Assembly: GCA_029267175.1 (NCBI GenBank) | Contig: JARIDJ010000076.1 | Span: 19,521 to 83,520, forward strand | Length of the DNA: 64,000 bases | Source: Psychrobacter sp. | Lineage (GTDB): Bacteria > Pseudomonadota > Gammaproteobacteria > Pseudomonadales > Moraxellaceae | Direction of reading: 5' to 3' | Shown: piece after piece, positions 1 to 8,399 of the stretch | How positions within the stretch are numbered: position 1 is the first letter of the stretch | Layout of the letters: each line of letters starts with the position of its first letter | The notes under the pieces: model-generated | The model's database searches: none | What the model saw: only the letters and a program-made list of their open reading frames with translations | What the model was told of the DNA's origin: nothing | Position numbers and translations under genes: made by a program

Positions 1-1595
1 GCATCAGGCTGACGTAGCTTTAGGGTGATATCATAGTAGCCTACCGCTTTTGCAGCATTAAGGGCAGTTTCACGCAAACGTGGCAAAGCGGCGGTAAAGT
101 CAGCGACCGACTGTACCGTAGTGTCATCAAGAGCGGCTTTAATATTATCAATGGGCTGAATATCTTCGTCGGCCTTGATTAGCTTTGGTATACTATTGGC
201 GCTATTAGTAGTCGCTGCTTGTTGAAGATAAACGGTGGTTTTTACTTTGGGTAGAGCAGCTACGCCGCCATTGAAAAAACGATTATAAAGTCTTTTGACA
301 ATGCCGCCCTCATTACGAGCTAATGGTTTGGGCTTACTAGCTTGAGTCACACCTTCGGCAACGGCTTCGGTGTCACTTGTAGCTTGATAATCAGGTAGAT
401 AATCCTCTGGGTTAAGCTCGCCGTTTTGCTCTTCTAACCGCTCATCACTACTGGCTTGCTGCTTTGCTTCAGCAATAGTACTGATTGTATTATTCGTACC
501 AGCTCCAGTGACCGAGCTATTCGACTTGGCGGCCAGTATTTTTTCAGGATTATCGTTTTGGAGAATATTGGCGCTATCATCGACTCGACCGCTGCTAACC
601 GCGTCACTGACTTCAATAGGACGCGACATAACCTCTGCAGTTTCAGCCCGCTGCTGCGCTGTCTGTTCACTATTTAGCGTCTCAAGATTGTTGGGCGCAG
701 GCAAGATAGCGGCATCTAGCTTAGGGTCTAAGCCTATCGGTAATTGCTGGCTATCAAGGCGAGCTATAGGTGCGTTAAAGCCATCGCCACTGGCTAAACT
801 ATCGACACTGTCATTAAAGCTGGCATCAAAGTTATCGTTAAAGTTATCGTTAAAATTATCATTGAAACTAGTATCAAAATTATCATTTTGGCTACTATCA
901 AAAGCGCTATCCATAAAAGCATTATTATCAGCATCTAAGGCGGCAAGTTCACGCTCGATTTGTTCAGGGGTCATCATCTGATAGCCTTGCTGCTGAATAG
1001 CAGTCGCTTGCTGCTGCAAAGCTAAATCACTCTCAAAACGCTCGGTATGCTCAACGTTACGATCATCATCCCAATTATCGTCTTTTGGGTCAGCTAAGCC
1101 ATTGCTGCTTTTTTCCGCTTTATTACCCTTATTATTGCTAGCATTATTGTTTTCATCTTTACTTTGTTGGCTATAGTCATCTAGTACCGACTTATCAATC
1201 TCACCTTGTTCAAAAGCTTTTCTTAAACGCAGCGCCTCTAAAGCCTCATCTAATTTGGCATCGGAGTCAAAATCAATAACAGTGTCATCAGTAGACTCTG
1301 TAGCTGCCGTGTTAGCCGCGGTTGTATTGCTGATAGTAACTGGCTTTGTCTCAGTAAATCTAGTTTCAGCAGCATTAGCAGACGCTATAGTAAAACTGAC
1401 TAACACACTAGTCACCGCATTAAATAACGCAGAGCGGGCAAAGGCATGACCACTGTTAACCCTAGCAGACGGTGCTCTGCTTATTGCCGCTAATTGATAA
1501 GGCATAAGAGACGATGACGCGGCTAATGAGCGACTTGACGACGTTGATATCGTAGTCTTCACGGATGAATTAGGTAATAAGGGCTTACTTCTCAT
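1..1595 (-). CDS. TamA-like outer-membrane assembly protein, N-terminal part (runs off the left edge)
   Basis: This reverse-strand reading frame is open from the ATG at 1595 to base 1, with 531 codons visible and the C-terminus outside the window. An AGGA lies about 10 bases before the ATG. A hydrophobic segment near residues 60-80 that ends in SANA resembles a signal peptide placed unusually late. Residues 85-445 are low complexity, rich in Asn, Asp, Ser, Ala and Gln, with FNDN-type repeats at about 232-263. From about residue 448 the sequence becomes ordered and ends with an ALNAAKAVGYYD motif, typical of the first POTRA domain of TamA. TamA is an Omp85 barrel that works with TamB in outer-membrane assembly; the barrel itself is not visible here. 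The long extension is abnormal for the family. Other Omp85 members with POTRA domains remain possible. Confidence 0.7.
   Translation of the reverse strand, partial: MRSKPLLPNSSVKTTISTSSSRSLAASSSLMPYQLAAISRAPSARVNSGHAFARSALFNAVTSVLVSFTIASANAAETRFTETKPVTISNTTAANTAATESTDDTVIDFDSDAKLDEALEALRLRKAFEQGEIDKSVLDDYSQQSKDENNNASNNKGNKAEKSSNGLADPKDDNWDDDRNVEHTERFESDLALQQQATAIQQQGYQMMTPEQIERELAALDADNNAFMDSAFDSSQNDNFDTSFNDNFNDNFNDNFDASFNDSVDSLASGDGFNAPIARLDSQQLPIGLDPKLDAAILPAPNNLETLNSEQTAQQRAETAEVMSRPIEVSDAVSSGRVDDSANILQNDNPEKILAAKSNSSVTGAGTNNTISTIAEAKQQASSDERLEEQNGELNPEDYLPDYQATSDTEAVAEGVTQASKPKPLARNEGGIVKRLYNRFFNGGVAALPKVKTTVYLQQAATTNSANSIPKLIKADEDIQPIDNIKAALDDTTVQSVADFTAALPRLRETALNAAKAVGYYDITLKLRQPD
807..902 (-). 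repeat. 12-bp tandem coding repeat (FNDN/FDxS units)
   Basis: About seven consecutive four-codon units start with Phe and follow the pattern F-[ND]-x-[NS], within the extension of the TamA-like protein (residues about 232-263). The three central units are F-N-D-N and nearly identical at the DNA level. This looks like slippage-type expansion of a 12-bp unit. Confidence 0.8.
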
Positions 1596-2022
1596 GAATA
1601 ATAATATCCTATCATTTCATCTAGCGACCTGAGCACGGCATAACTGTCGATTAATGGCGCAAAAACTACTGGCTAATTACCACCTATAATCATCGGTGAT
1701 TATGTTCTAATCGTAAAAATACTATCTAAAATCAACGCCTTAAAAGCAAGCCATTATAAAAACGTTACTTATAAATATTAGAGCCTAAAAAATTTACAAA
1801 TCATAACTGAGTTAACCGGCAAATCATAGCATTTAACACATGTATTTGCCTCAAAGCCTTGCTATTATACGACCTTGTAGTCATAAAACCTACCTTATAT
1901 TTTGATAAGTTATTGATACTATTAATCATTGTCTGATTACACCTCACTTTTAAATTGCATTTATCTAGCATCTCTCTATGCTTGCTTAAAGTATTAGATA
2001 ATATTCGCTCATAGGAAGCCTA
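1596..2022. other. Divergent intergenic region between the tamA-like gene and the MFS gene
   Basis: This is 427 bases of AT-rich DNA between two divergent genes, so it should hold both promoters. I see no convincing ORF, hairpin terminator or known RNA motif in it. Several TATAAT-like hexamers occur, but none has a clear -35 partner that I would commit to. Confidence 0.5.
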
Positions 2023-3360
2023 ATGGCAAATCAGTTTCAGTTATTCAAACGTCGTCGTTTTAGCGCTATGTTTTTTACTCAGTTTTTGGGTGCATTTAAT
2101 GACAATATTTTTAAACAGGCACTGATATTAGTATTGACTTATACCGCTGCTAGTAAGCTTGGCGCTGAGGTTAGCATTCTTAATAACTTAGCTGCTATGC
2201 TATTTATTTTGCCGTACTTTTTATTCTCAGCGTTAGCAGGACAAATCGCTGATAAGTATGAGAAGTCTAAATTGACGCGCTTAGTCAAAGTCCTTGAGAT
2301 CGTCATTATGACGGTCGCCGCTATTGGCTTTGTGTTTGAGTGGTATGTGCTGCTGTTTGTGGCGCTATTTTTGATGGGTACGCACTCTACTTTTTTTGGT
2401 CCTATTAAATACGCTTATTTGCCACAGGCCATGCAAGAAGATGAGCTGGTCGGTGCTAATGGCCTATTTCAAATGGGCACATCCTTAGCTATTTTATTGG
2501 GTATGATCATCGCTGGGGTATTGACGCAGTTGCCGCAGTCGCTGTATTGGATCGCAGTAACGGTGGTATTGGTATCAGTATTAGGTTATGTGGCGGCGCG
2601 CGGTATTCCCAATATGCCAGCGATGCAGCCTACTCTTAAGGTTAATTGGAATATTTTTACCACCAGTTTAGCGACAGTGCGCTATTTATACTCGCTACCG
2701 TTTTTATTCTTTGTCATCTTAGGCAATAGCTGGTTTTGGTTTTATGGCGCTACCTTTTTGACGCAGACCCCTGAATTTAGCAAAGTGATATTGCAAGGCG
2801 ATGAGTCAGTAGTGATATTTCTGCTAACCTTATTTTCAGTTGGAGTCTCTATTGGCTCTTTGTTGTGTAAGAGTCTGACCAAAAATCAGGTAAGTTTACG
2901 CCTATTACCCTTTGGTATTGCTGGATTAAGCCTGTTTGCTATAGATCTTTATTTATCTTTATCAGGGCTTAATATAGAGCTTGCTGGCGATAATTTATTA
3001 GGCATTAGCGAGTTATTTGGCATTGCTGGAACTTGGCGCGTTTTTGTAGATTTGTTTTTTTTAGGGTTTAGCGGCGGCTTATATATCGTGCCTTTATATG
3101 CCTCAATGCAGGCTTATGCCCCTAAGAGCCACCGGGCGCGCATCGTTGGGGCTAATAATATTTTTAATGCTGTTTTTATGGTAGGTTCTGCTATTTTTGC
3201 TATTGTGTTATTAAATAGCTTACAGCTAACACTGCCGCAGTTGTTTTTGGTGACTGGAATACTTAATATTGTTTTTGGAGTATTTTTATACCTAAAACTA
3301 AAAAAACATCAGCAGCAAGCGCTTATTCAAACCAACGATGCTGCCAAAAATAATCAATAG
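2023..3360 (+). CDS. MFS transporter of the LplT / Aas-N-terminal type
   Basis: This 445-residue polytopic protein has about 12 hydrophobic segments. Its N-terminus contains TQFLGAFNDNIFKQAL, a signature of MFS carriers related to the lysophospholipid flippase LplT. The same domain starts the fused MFS-acyltransferase-AMP-ligase proteins of phospholipid repair. Here it stands alone: the frame ends with a Lys/Gln/Asn-rich tail and the next gene is coq7. An AGGAAG lies shortly before the ATG. Lysophospholipid uptake is a family-based inference; the substrate cannot be read from the sequence. Confidence 0.8.
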   Translation: MANQFQLFKRRRFSAMFFTQFLGAFNDNIFKQALILVLTYTAASKLGAEVSILNNLAAMLFILPYFLFSALAGQIADKYEKSKLTRLVKVLEIVIMTVAAIGFVFEWYVLLFVALFLMGTHSTFFGPIKYAYLPQAMQEDELVGANGLFQMGTSLAILLGMIIAGVLTQLPQSLYWIAVTVVLVSVLGYVAARGIPNMPAMQPTLKVNWNIFTTSLATVRYLYSLPFLFFVILGNSWFWFYGATFLTQTPEFSKVILQGDESVVIFLLTLFSVGVSIGSLLCKSLTKNQVSLRLLPFGIAGLSLFAIDLYLSLSGLNIELAGDNLLGISELFGIAGTWRVFVDLFFLGFSGGLYIVPLYASMQAYAPKSHRARIVGANNIFNAVFMVGSAIFAIVLLNSLQLTLPQLFLVTGILNIVFGVFLYLKLKKHQQQALIQTNDAAKNNQ

Positions 3361-3428
3361 TGAGTGAAAAAAACACTAAACTAAGCATAATTTTAAATTA
3401 AAAAACCGTGTTTTATCAGGAGTACAAT

Positions 3429-4073
3429 ATGACAGCGCGACCTTTATCTAAGATTGATCATTTATTATTAAGTGTTGATAAAGCTTTGCGAGCCATAGTG
3501 CCGCATTCAAACCCTAGCGCACGTCCGCTACCTGTTAGCAGTGATGAGATCCCTGAGCTGAGCATCACTGAATCTAGGCATGTGGCTGGGCTTATGCGTA
3601 TCAATCATACCGGAGAGGTCTGCGCGCAGGGGCTATATCATGGTCAGGCGTTTGCGGCAAAAGATGATAAGGTCAAGCAGGCGATGCATCAGTCGGCGAT
3701 TGAAGAAGTCGATCATCTAGTCTGGTGCGAGACCCGCTTAGACGAGCTTGGGAGTCACCCTAGTATTTTTACTCCGCTATGGTATGGGATGTCCTTTGGC
3801 TTAGGAGCCGTGGCAGGCGCCATCTCTAATGAGTTCAGCTTAGGGTTTGTAGCTGAGACAGAAGCACAAGTCAGCGAACATCTACAAGATCATATCGCCC
3901 AGCTGCCCGCTCAAGACAACCGTACACGCGAGATACTAGCGCAAATGGATATTGAGGAGCTACATCATCGACAGCTTGCTTTAGACAGTGGCGGCGCCGC
4001 TTTATCACCACCCGTGCGCCGTAGTATGCGTTTTATGGCCAACTGTATGAAAGGCGCCGCTTATCACGTATAA
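3429..4073 (+). CDS. coq7: Coq7, 3-demethoxyubiquinol 3-hydroxylase (ubiquinone biosynthesis)
   Basis: The protein catalyses the late C6 hydroxylation in ubiquinone synthesis, as a peripheral-membrane di-iron enzyme. The carboxylate/His ligand motifs of the ferritin-like fold are all visible: RINHTGEVCAQGLYHGQ, EEVDHLVWCETRL, EAQVSEHL and IEELHHRQ. The frame is open from 3408. The ATG at 3429 is preferred because CAGGAG lies 6-7 bases before it and because family members begin close to this point. This gives 214 residues, a usual length. Supplying quinone fits the quinol oxidase operon further along, but there is no direct linkage. Confidence 0.93.
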   Translation: MTARPLSKIDHLLLSVDKALRAIVPHSNPSARPLPVSSDEIPELSITESRHVAGLMRINHTGEVCAQGLYHGQAFAAKDDKVKQAMHQSAIEEVDHLVWCETRLDELGSHPSIFTPLWYGMSFGLGAVAGAISNEFSLGFVAETEAQVSEHLQDHIAQLPAQDNRTREILAQMDIEELHHRQLALDSGGAALSPPVRRSMRFMANCMKGAAYHV

Positions 4074-4202
4074 CGAAAGTAACTAGTCAAAAACGTTTTT
4101 GGCTACTATGGCTACTAACTGTTGCGTATTGTTTTTAACAATCCTACCATTGTGAGTATCACAGCTACTTGCTAGGGTATAAAAATTGAAATAATTTATA
4201 AG

Positions 4203-4269
4203 CTTGGTACTTTAAACTTTAAAGCTTAGCATCTTAAAACTTAGTACTTTAAAATTTAGTACTTTAGAG
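4203..4269 (+). repeat. AT-rich 15-bp tandem repeat
   Basis: Three adjacent 15-base units at 4225-4239, 4240-4254 and 4255-4269 share the pattern YTTAGYAYYTTARAR. A related first unit starts at 4203 (CTTGGTACTTTAAAC). They lie in the 314-base gap between coq7 and the following gene. I see no ORF in the gap. The repeat may sit in the promoter region of the downstream gene. Confidence 0.75.
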
Positions 4270-4387
4270 TAAAAGTGTTTAAAAGCTAAACTTATTATCT
4301 TTTATACCCCAAAATTAAATGACATTCGCTCAATACTAAGATAGCAAAAACCTTTACCATTGAGATTATTATAAGGCAGCCTTTTTT

Positions 4388-5386
4388 ATGAAATATCACT
4401 CTACCAACAAATTTGCGACTTTAACGGCTTTAGCAGCGGCCTGTACTATGATGCTTGCCACTCCTGCTATCGCAGCAACCGATGCGGTAACAGCTAGCGT
4501 ACCAAGCGCTAAGGATTCAAGTCAGCGTATTATTCGCCGTGCTCAGCCCGCGGCTGCTAGTACGACTCAAGCCAATAGCCTGCAAACAAACGCAGTATCA
4601 GCGGTGGCTGAAAGCGTACAAACACAAGCGCCTAATACTCGCGTTTATCAGCGCGGTCCTATCACCAGCTCAGGCATAGATATCAGTAAAGGCCAGCTAC
4701 GCAATATCCCAGCGCCGCAAGCTCGTATCGATAATATTAGTTTTATCTCAACCGTACTTATTCCGACCACGCAAGGTGTGGGCAGCGATAAACTAGATGT
4801 CAGCTTGCTTGATGATTTTATCGAAGACGTCTCACCTAATGCCCGTCACTATCCGCCAAACTTTCCTAATCGCTCACAGCGCTACTATGCTCGCGAAAAA
4901 ATCAAAGTATTAACGGATTGGATTGATCCTTTTGCCAGTGCGCCTAATGCCTCTTATGAGGTGCTCATTCGTGCAGCCAAACTCAATGGTATGGGCCGTA
5001 ACTTAGATTTAGGTTCTGATTATGCGATCCGCGGCGGCAAATATGTAGACCGTGCTATCAAAGCTAAGTCCGATAGCGGTGAAGCGAACTTCTTATATGG
5101 CATGATGCTCTCAGAGGGCGGCGGCTTTAAGGAAGGTCAAAAATATTTAGATAGAGCGGTGAGCTTAGGTTATACCGAAGCTGAGCAAAGTTTGGCTCAA
5201 TCTGATCTATTGAGTGATCGCCGCAGTGAAGCGCTGTCGCGTTTACGTCGCCTGGAGCAACGAGCGCCTGATAATCAGATTATTCGCCAACAAATTAAGC
5301 TGATTGAAGATGGTAAATTCTATATCTGGGATATTCCTGCGCCTAATATCGATATCAATCCAAAGACGCTAAACCAAACCAGTTAG
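4388..5386 (+). CDS. Secreted protein with TPR/Sel1-like helical repeats, function unknown
   Basis: This 332-residue protein has a clear N-terminal signal peptide (basic start, hydrophobic core, and a cleavage-like ATPAIA-A near residue 29). It is probably periplasmic. Residues 30-110 are Ala/Ser/Gln-rich and low complexity. A central ordered part holds the YPPNFPNRSQR region. The C-terminal third (about residues 195-310) reads as paired helices typical of TPR/Sel1 repeats, for example GEANFLYGMMLSEGGGFKEG followed by KYLDRAVSLGYTEAEQSLAQ. I do not recognise a named family. A strong plus-strand terminator follows, so it is probably a single-gene unit. A scaffold or peptidoglycan-associated role would be a guess. 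Confidence 0.75.
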   Translation: MKYHSTNKFATLTALAAACTMMLATPAIAATDAVTASVPSAKDSSQRIIRRAQPAAASTTQANSLQTNAVSAVAESVQTQAPNTRVYQRGPITSSGIDISKGQLRNIPAPQARIDNISFISTVLIPTTQGVGSDKLDVSLLDDFIEDVSPNARHYPPNFPNRSQRYYAREKIKVLTDWIDPFASAPNASYEVLIRAAKLNGMGRNLDLGSDYAIRGGKYVDRAIKAKSDSGEANFLYGMMLSEGGGFKEGQKYLDRAVSLGYTEAEQSLAQSDLLSDRRSEALSRLRRLEQRAPDNQIIRQQIKLIEDGKFYIWDIPAPNIDINPKTLNQTS

Positions 5387-5435
5387 TAAAAAAGAATTAG
5401 AGTAAGCTTGATAGCGAATCAAACGTTTTATCTGT

Positions 5436-5491
5436 AGGCGCGTCTGTTTTATAGTGATGTAGAATTAGCTATAAAGCAGGCGCGCTTTTCT
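5436..5491 (+). terminator. Rho-independent terminator after the TPR-like gene
   Basis: A 19-base left arm (5436-5454) and right arm (5469-5487) pair completely in plus-strand RNA if three G-U pairs are allowed. A T-rich run follows. The mismatches are wobble pairs only when read on the plus strand, which points to a forward transcript. Confidence 0.8.
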
Positions 5492-5559
5492 AATTTTGGC
5501 CTTGTCTATTTTAGGTTATACTTTATAAAGTTTGTAATTGATACTCACTGAGAGCTGCT

Positions 5560-8037
5560 ATGACCGTCACAAAAAATGCTTTTACAAGCACTATAAATAT
5601 TCACAAAAAAGCGGCGTTAACTATGGTGCTGATTATTGCTCCGCTGTTTATTAGTGCTTGTAATACGGTCTCAGTAAGCCAGCAAAGCAAAGCTAAAGTC
5701 ATTAGCAGTCAACGGGGTAATATCGTCTCAGATGATAAGCTTAGTAGTAATACTGCCGCCACTTTACTCTCAGCAGGTCTAAATCAGCAAGCTTGTTTTC
5801 AATACTTTGATCTTTGTTTAGATCAGCTCTCAGATAGTTTGCTCGATGACAAATATCGACCAAAGCTGGCTATTTTTGCTGAATTGCATTACGCCAAAGC
5901 GCGGCAATTAGCCAATTCAGAGGACTGTAGAGCTGCGCTTGCCCGTCCGCCCATTGACCCTTATTATGCTAACGCTCCGCTTGATGACAAGCAAATTAAG
6001 ACAAACCAGCAAAACACTGAGACTTGTCTTATCAGCTATCAGCAGCGACTCTTTGACGCCATCAAAACCAGTTATGCTTATCTGTTTTATGACAGTTTAG
6101 AGCATGATTTTGAGGGCGGCGATGGTAAGCAGAAAGTAGCGCTGATAAAGAACCGTATTCCTAATGATGTAGATATTCAAACCCAAGATATCTACAACGC
6201 AGCGAGTAATGACGTCATCACCCAGCTGTATCAATCGGCAGACAATCCAAACAAATTAATGGGCGATACTAAAGTGGAGTATCTGCCAGCGACTGTTGCG
6301 GTTAGCGACTCTACCCAAGCGGCTATTACGAATAATGTCGCACTCCAAGGAGAGGCTACGGATCAGATAAAAGTGATGAAAATGCAGGTTGATGATTATA
6401 ATCTTGAGGTGTATTTGCCTAATGAGAACAATTATCTAAAAAACGCTCGTGAGCGAACCTCAGCTTTAGCAGATCTAACCTCAACTTATGAGCTACGGTT
6501 AACCGGTCTTAACTCAATAAGCAAACGCCCCGGACTAGGCGTCAGCTTTGTGGCCTCGTTAAATGATCGCTATACCACTACCATTCGCCAGCTATTGGTG
6601 GCCTCATTATCAGGCAGGCTTGCTCAAGATATGGCGGACGATAATAAACCGTTCAATGATGACGATGCCAGCTCACGCATCTACCCTACCGGTCACCTAC
6701 TAATGACGGGGCTAATAAAGCCAAAAGGCAAAAGCATATTGGAGGTGTTAGCCAGTCGTCAGCTCGATATTCATCTATATAATCCTTATCGAAGTGAGAG
6801 TACTAAAATATTAGGCGAAGAGTATCCACTCGCTGCCAACTTTTCAGCCGGCTACGGCATGTGGTTGGCTGAAAATCAGCTTGATGGCGTAGGCTATCTA
6901 AACTTAATCTCGCGCCAGCCACAAGCCAGTCTACCTAAGCTATTTATGCTTGAGCCTTATGATCCAAATAAGCGCGTGCTCATTATGCTGCATGGTCTAG
7001 CCTCTAGCCCCGCCGCTTGGGTCAATTTGACTAACGATATCCTAAACGATGATAAGCTGCGTGATAATTATCAAGTTTGGCAGATTTTTTATCCGACTAA
7101 CCTACCTATATTAGAGAACCGTTACCAAATTCAGCAATTGATTGAAGCGACTTATAAACAAACAGATCCTAGTGGCCAAAACCGTGCGAGCCAAAACAGT
7201 GTCATTATCAGTCATAGTATGGGCGGCATCATCGCACGAATGATGTTATCTGATGATAATTTGGTCGATGATTTGGATCGTCTTGATGAAGAAGAGCTGC
7301 TGAGCGCCAGTGAAAAAAGGCAAATACGGGATGCTTTAAAACAGTCCTTTGGTGAGGAAAAATTAGAAAAGCGCTTCAAGCTACAATCCTTATCACAAGT
7401 AGATACTGCCGTATTCTTATCTACGCCATTTCGAGGCACTGACTATGCCGATCGTTGGTTCACGCGAGCGCTGCGCCGTATTGTTTACCTGCCAGTAGGA
7501 CTAGTAAAAACCATCACCGATAATTTAGCGACTCTAGCTATCCAAGGCGATATAGCCAACAATCCTTTAGGCGCGCTTTATCTACAAAATGGCGCTAGCC
7601 AGTTAAGTAATAAATCCTCCTTTATTCAATTAACTAAAGATATCACTATCAATGATCGAGTGACCTATCATTCTATCATCGCCAATAATGATGCCGATAT
7701 TACTAAAGGCCTAGCACAGATGCAGCCGGACGGCGCCAAGATAGATTTATCACAAGCACAAGATGAGGATAGCGATGCTTTAGCAGCTAATACTGATGAC
7801 GTTGATAATGACGATAGCAGTATAGACCGTACGCCTTTAGTAGCGGCTGTCACAGTCGAAGGCGATATCAGTCAGGCTATTACTGAGCGCTTGTCCGATG
7901 GCATTGTCCCTTATACCAGTGCACATTTAAACGGCGCGGCGAGCGAAACCGTCATTAATGGTGGTCATAGCATTCAACAAAACCCGCAAACGATTTTGAC
8001 CTTGCGCCGCATACTATATGAGCAGCTTAAGGAATAG
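5560..8037 (+). CDS. Large alpha/beta-hydrolase (esterase/lipase-like) lipoprotein
   Basis: This 825-residue protein has a lipoprotein signal with lipobox ISAC and lipidated Cys34. Residues 35-470 are not recognised. The hydrolase core follows: an oxyanion-type LHGLASSPAAW near residue 477, the nucleophile elbow SHSMGG with Ser553, and a C-terminal GGHS with the likely catalytic His803. A candidate acidic residue lies in SDGIVPY. An acidic Asp/Ser-rich insertion sits between the core and the His. Substrate and leaflet are unknown. Esterase, phospholipase or thioesterase activity are all compatible. The elbow has Ser in place of the usual first Gly (S-H-S-M-G). It appears monocistronic, with 173 bases before it and 362 after it. 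Confidence 0.82.
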   Translation: MTVTKNAFTSTINIHKKAALTMVLIIAPLFISACNTVSVSQQSKAKVISSQRGNIVSDDKLSSNTAATLLSAGLNQQACFQYFDLCLDQLSDSLLDDKYRPKLAIFAELHYAKARQLANSEDCRAALARPPIDPYYANAPLDDKQIKTNQQNTETCLISYQQRLFDAIKTSYAYLFYDSLEHDFEGGDGKQKVALIKNRIPNDVDIQTQDIYNAASNDVITQLYQSADNPNKLMGDTKVEYLPATVAVSDSTQAAITNNVALQGEATDQIKVMKMQVDDYNLEVYLPNENNYLKNARERTSALADLTSTYELRLTGLNSISKRPGLGVSFVASLNDRYTTTIRQLLVASLSGRLAQDMADDNKPFNDDDASSRIYPTGHLLMTGLIKPKGKSILEVLASRQLDIHLYNPYRSESTKILGEEYPLAANFSAGYGMWLAENQLDGVGYLNLISRQPQASLPKLFMLEPYDPNKRVLIMLHGLASSPAAWVNLTNDILNDDKLRDNYQVWQIFYPTNLPILENRYQIQQLIEATYKQTDPSGQNRASQNSVIISHSMGGIIARMMLSDDNLVDDLDRLDEEELLSASEKRQIRDALKQSFGEEKLEKRFKLQSLSQVDTAVFLSTPFRGTDYADRWFTRALRRIVYLPVGLVKTITDNLATLAIQGDIANNPLGALYLQNGASQLSNKSSFIQLTKDITINDRVTYHSIIANNDADITKGLAQMQPDGAKIDLSQAQDEDSDALAANTDDVDNDDSSIDRTPLVAAVTVEGDISQAITERLSDGIVPYTSAHLNGAASETVINGGHSIQQNPQTILTLRRILYEQLKE

Positions 8038-8070
8038 TGGCTCTTAGGTGCGCGCTTCAATACAAGACAT

Positions 8071-8098
8071 TGTTATAATATATAATAAAATATATTAT
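8071..8098. repeat. AT-only inverted repeat downstream of the hydrolase gene
   Basis: An 11-bp perfect stem made only of A and T (TTATAATATAT with ATATATTATAA) has a 6-base loop and is followed by CTTTTATT. It may act as a weak terminator or an AT-rich extrusion site. The rest of the 8038-8399 gap is AT-rich promoter-like DNA ahead of the oxidase operon, with no ORF I can support. Confidence 0.5.
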
Positions 8099-8399
8099 AA
8101 CTTTTATTGAGTACTTACTTATATACCAATTATGACTACTAGGTAAGCGCTGATAACAGAGCTATACTTGCACTCGCTCTAATGGAGGCGCATAATTGTC
8201 AACAGTTATTTTTTAGTCATCCGCTATCCACTTAACGGATTAATTTTATAGTATAAATTTAGATTTATAAGGATATAAATTCCACTTCAGCTAAGTCACT
8301 CTTAGCTATTGCCCGCGATAGGATTTATAAATTGCGGACAGTTACTTGAGCGTATCACGGAAGCTTGCGCTAATTTGCTCACTGATATAGGTAACGCTT

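Noticed and set aside
508-981. Forward 157-residue frame with Leu/Ser/Lys repeats
   Set aside because: It is the antisense shadow of the FNDN repeat of the reverse-strand TamA-like gene; no ribosome site.
1255-1449. Forward hydrophobic 64-residue frame
   Set aside because: Antisense to the TamA-like coding sequence, which has a better start and family match.
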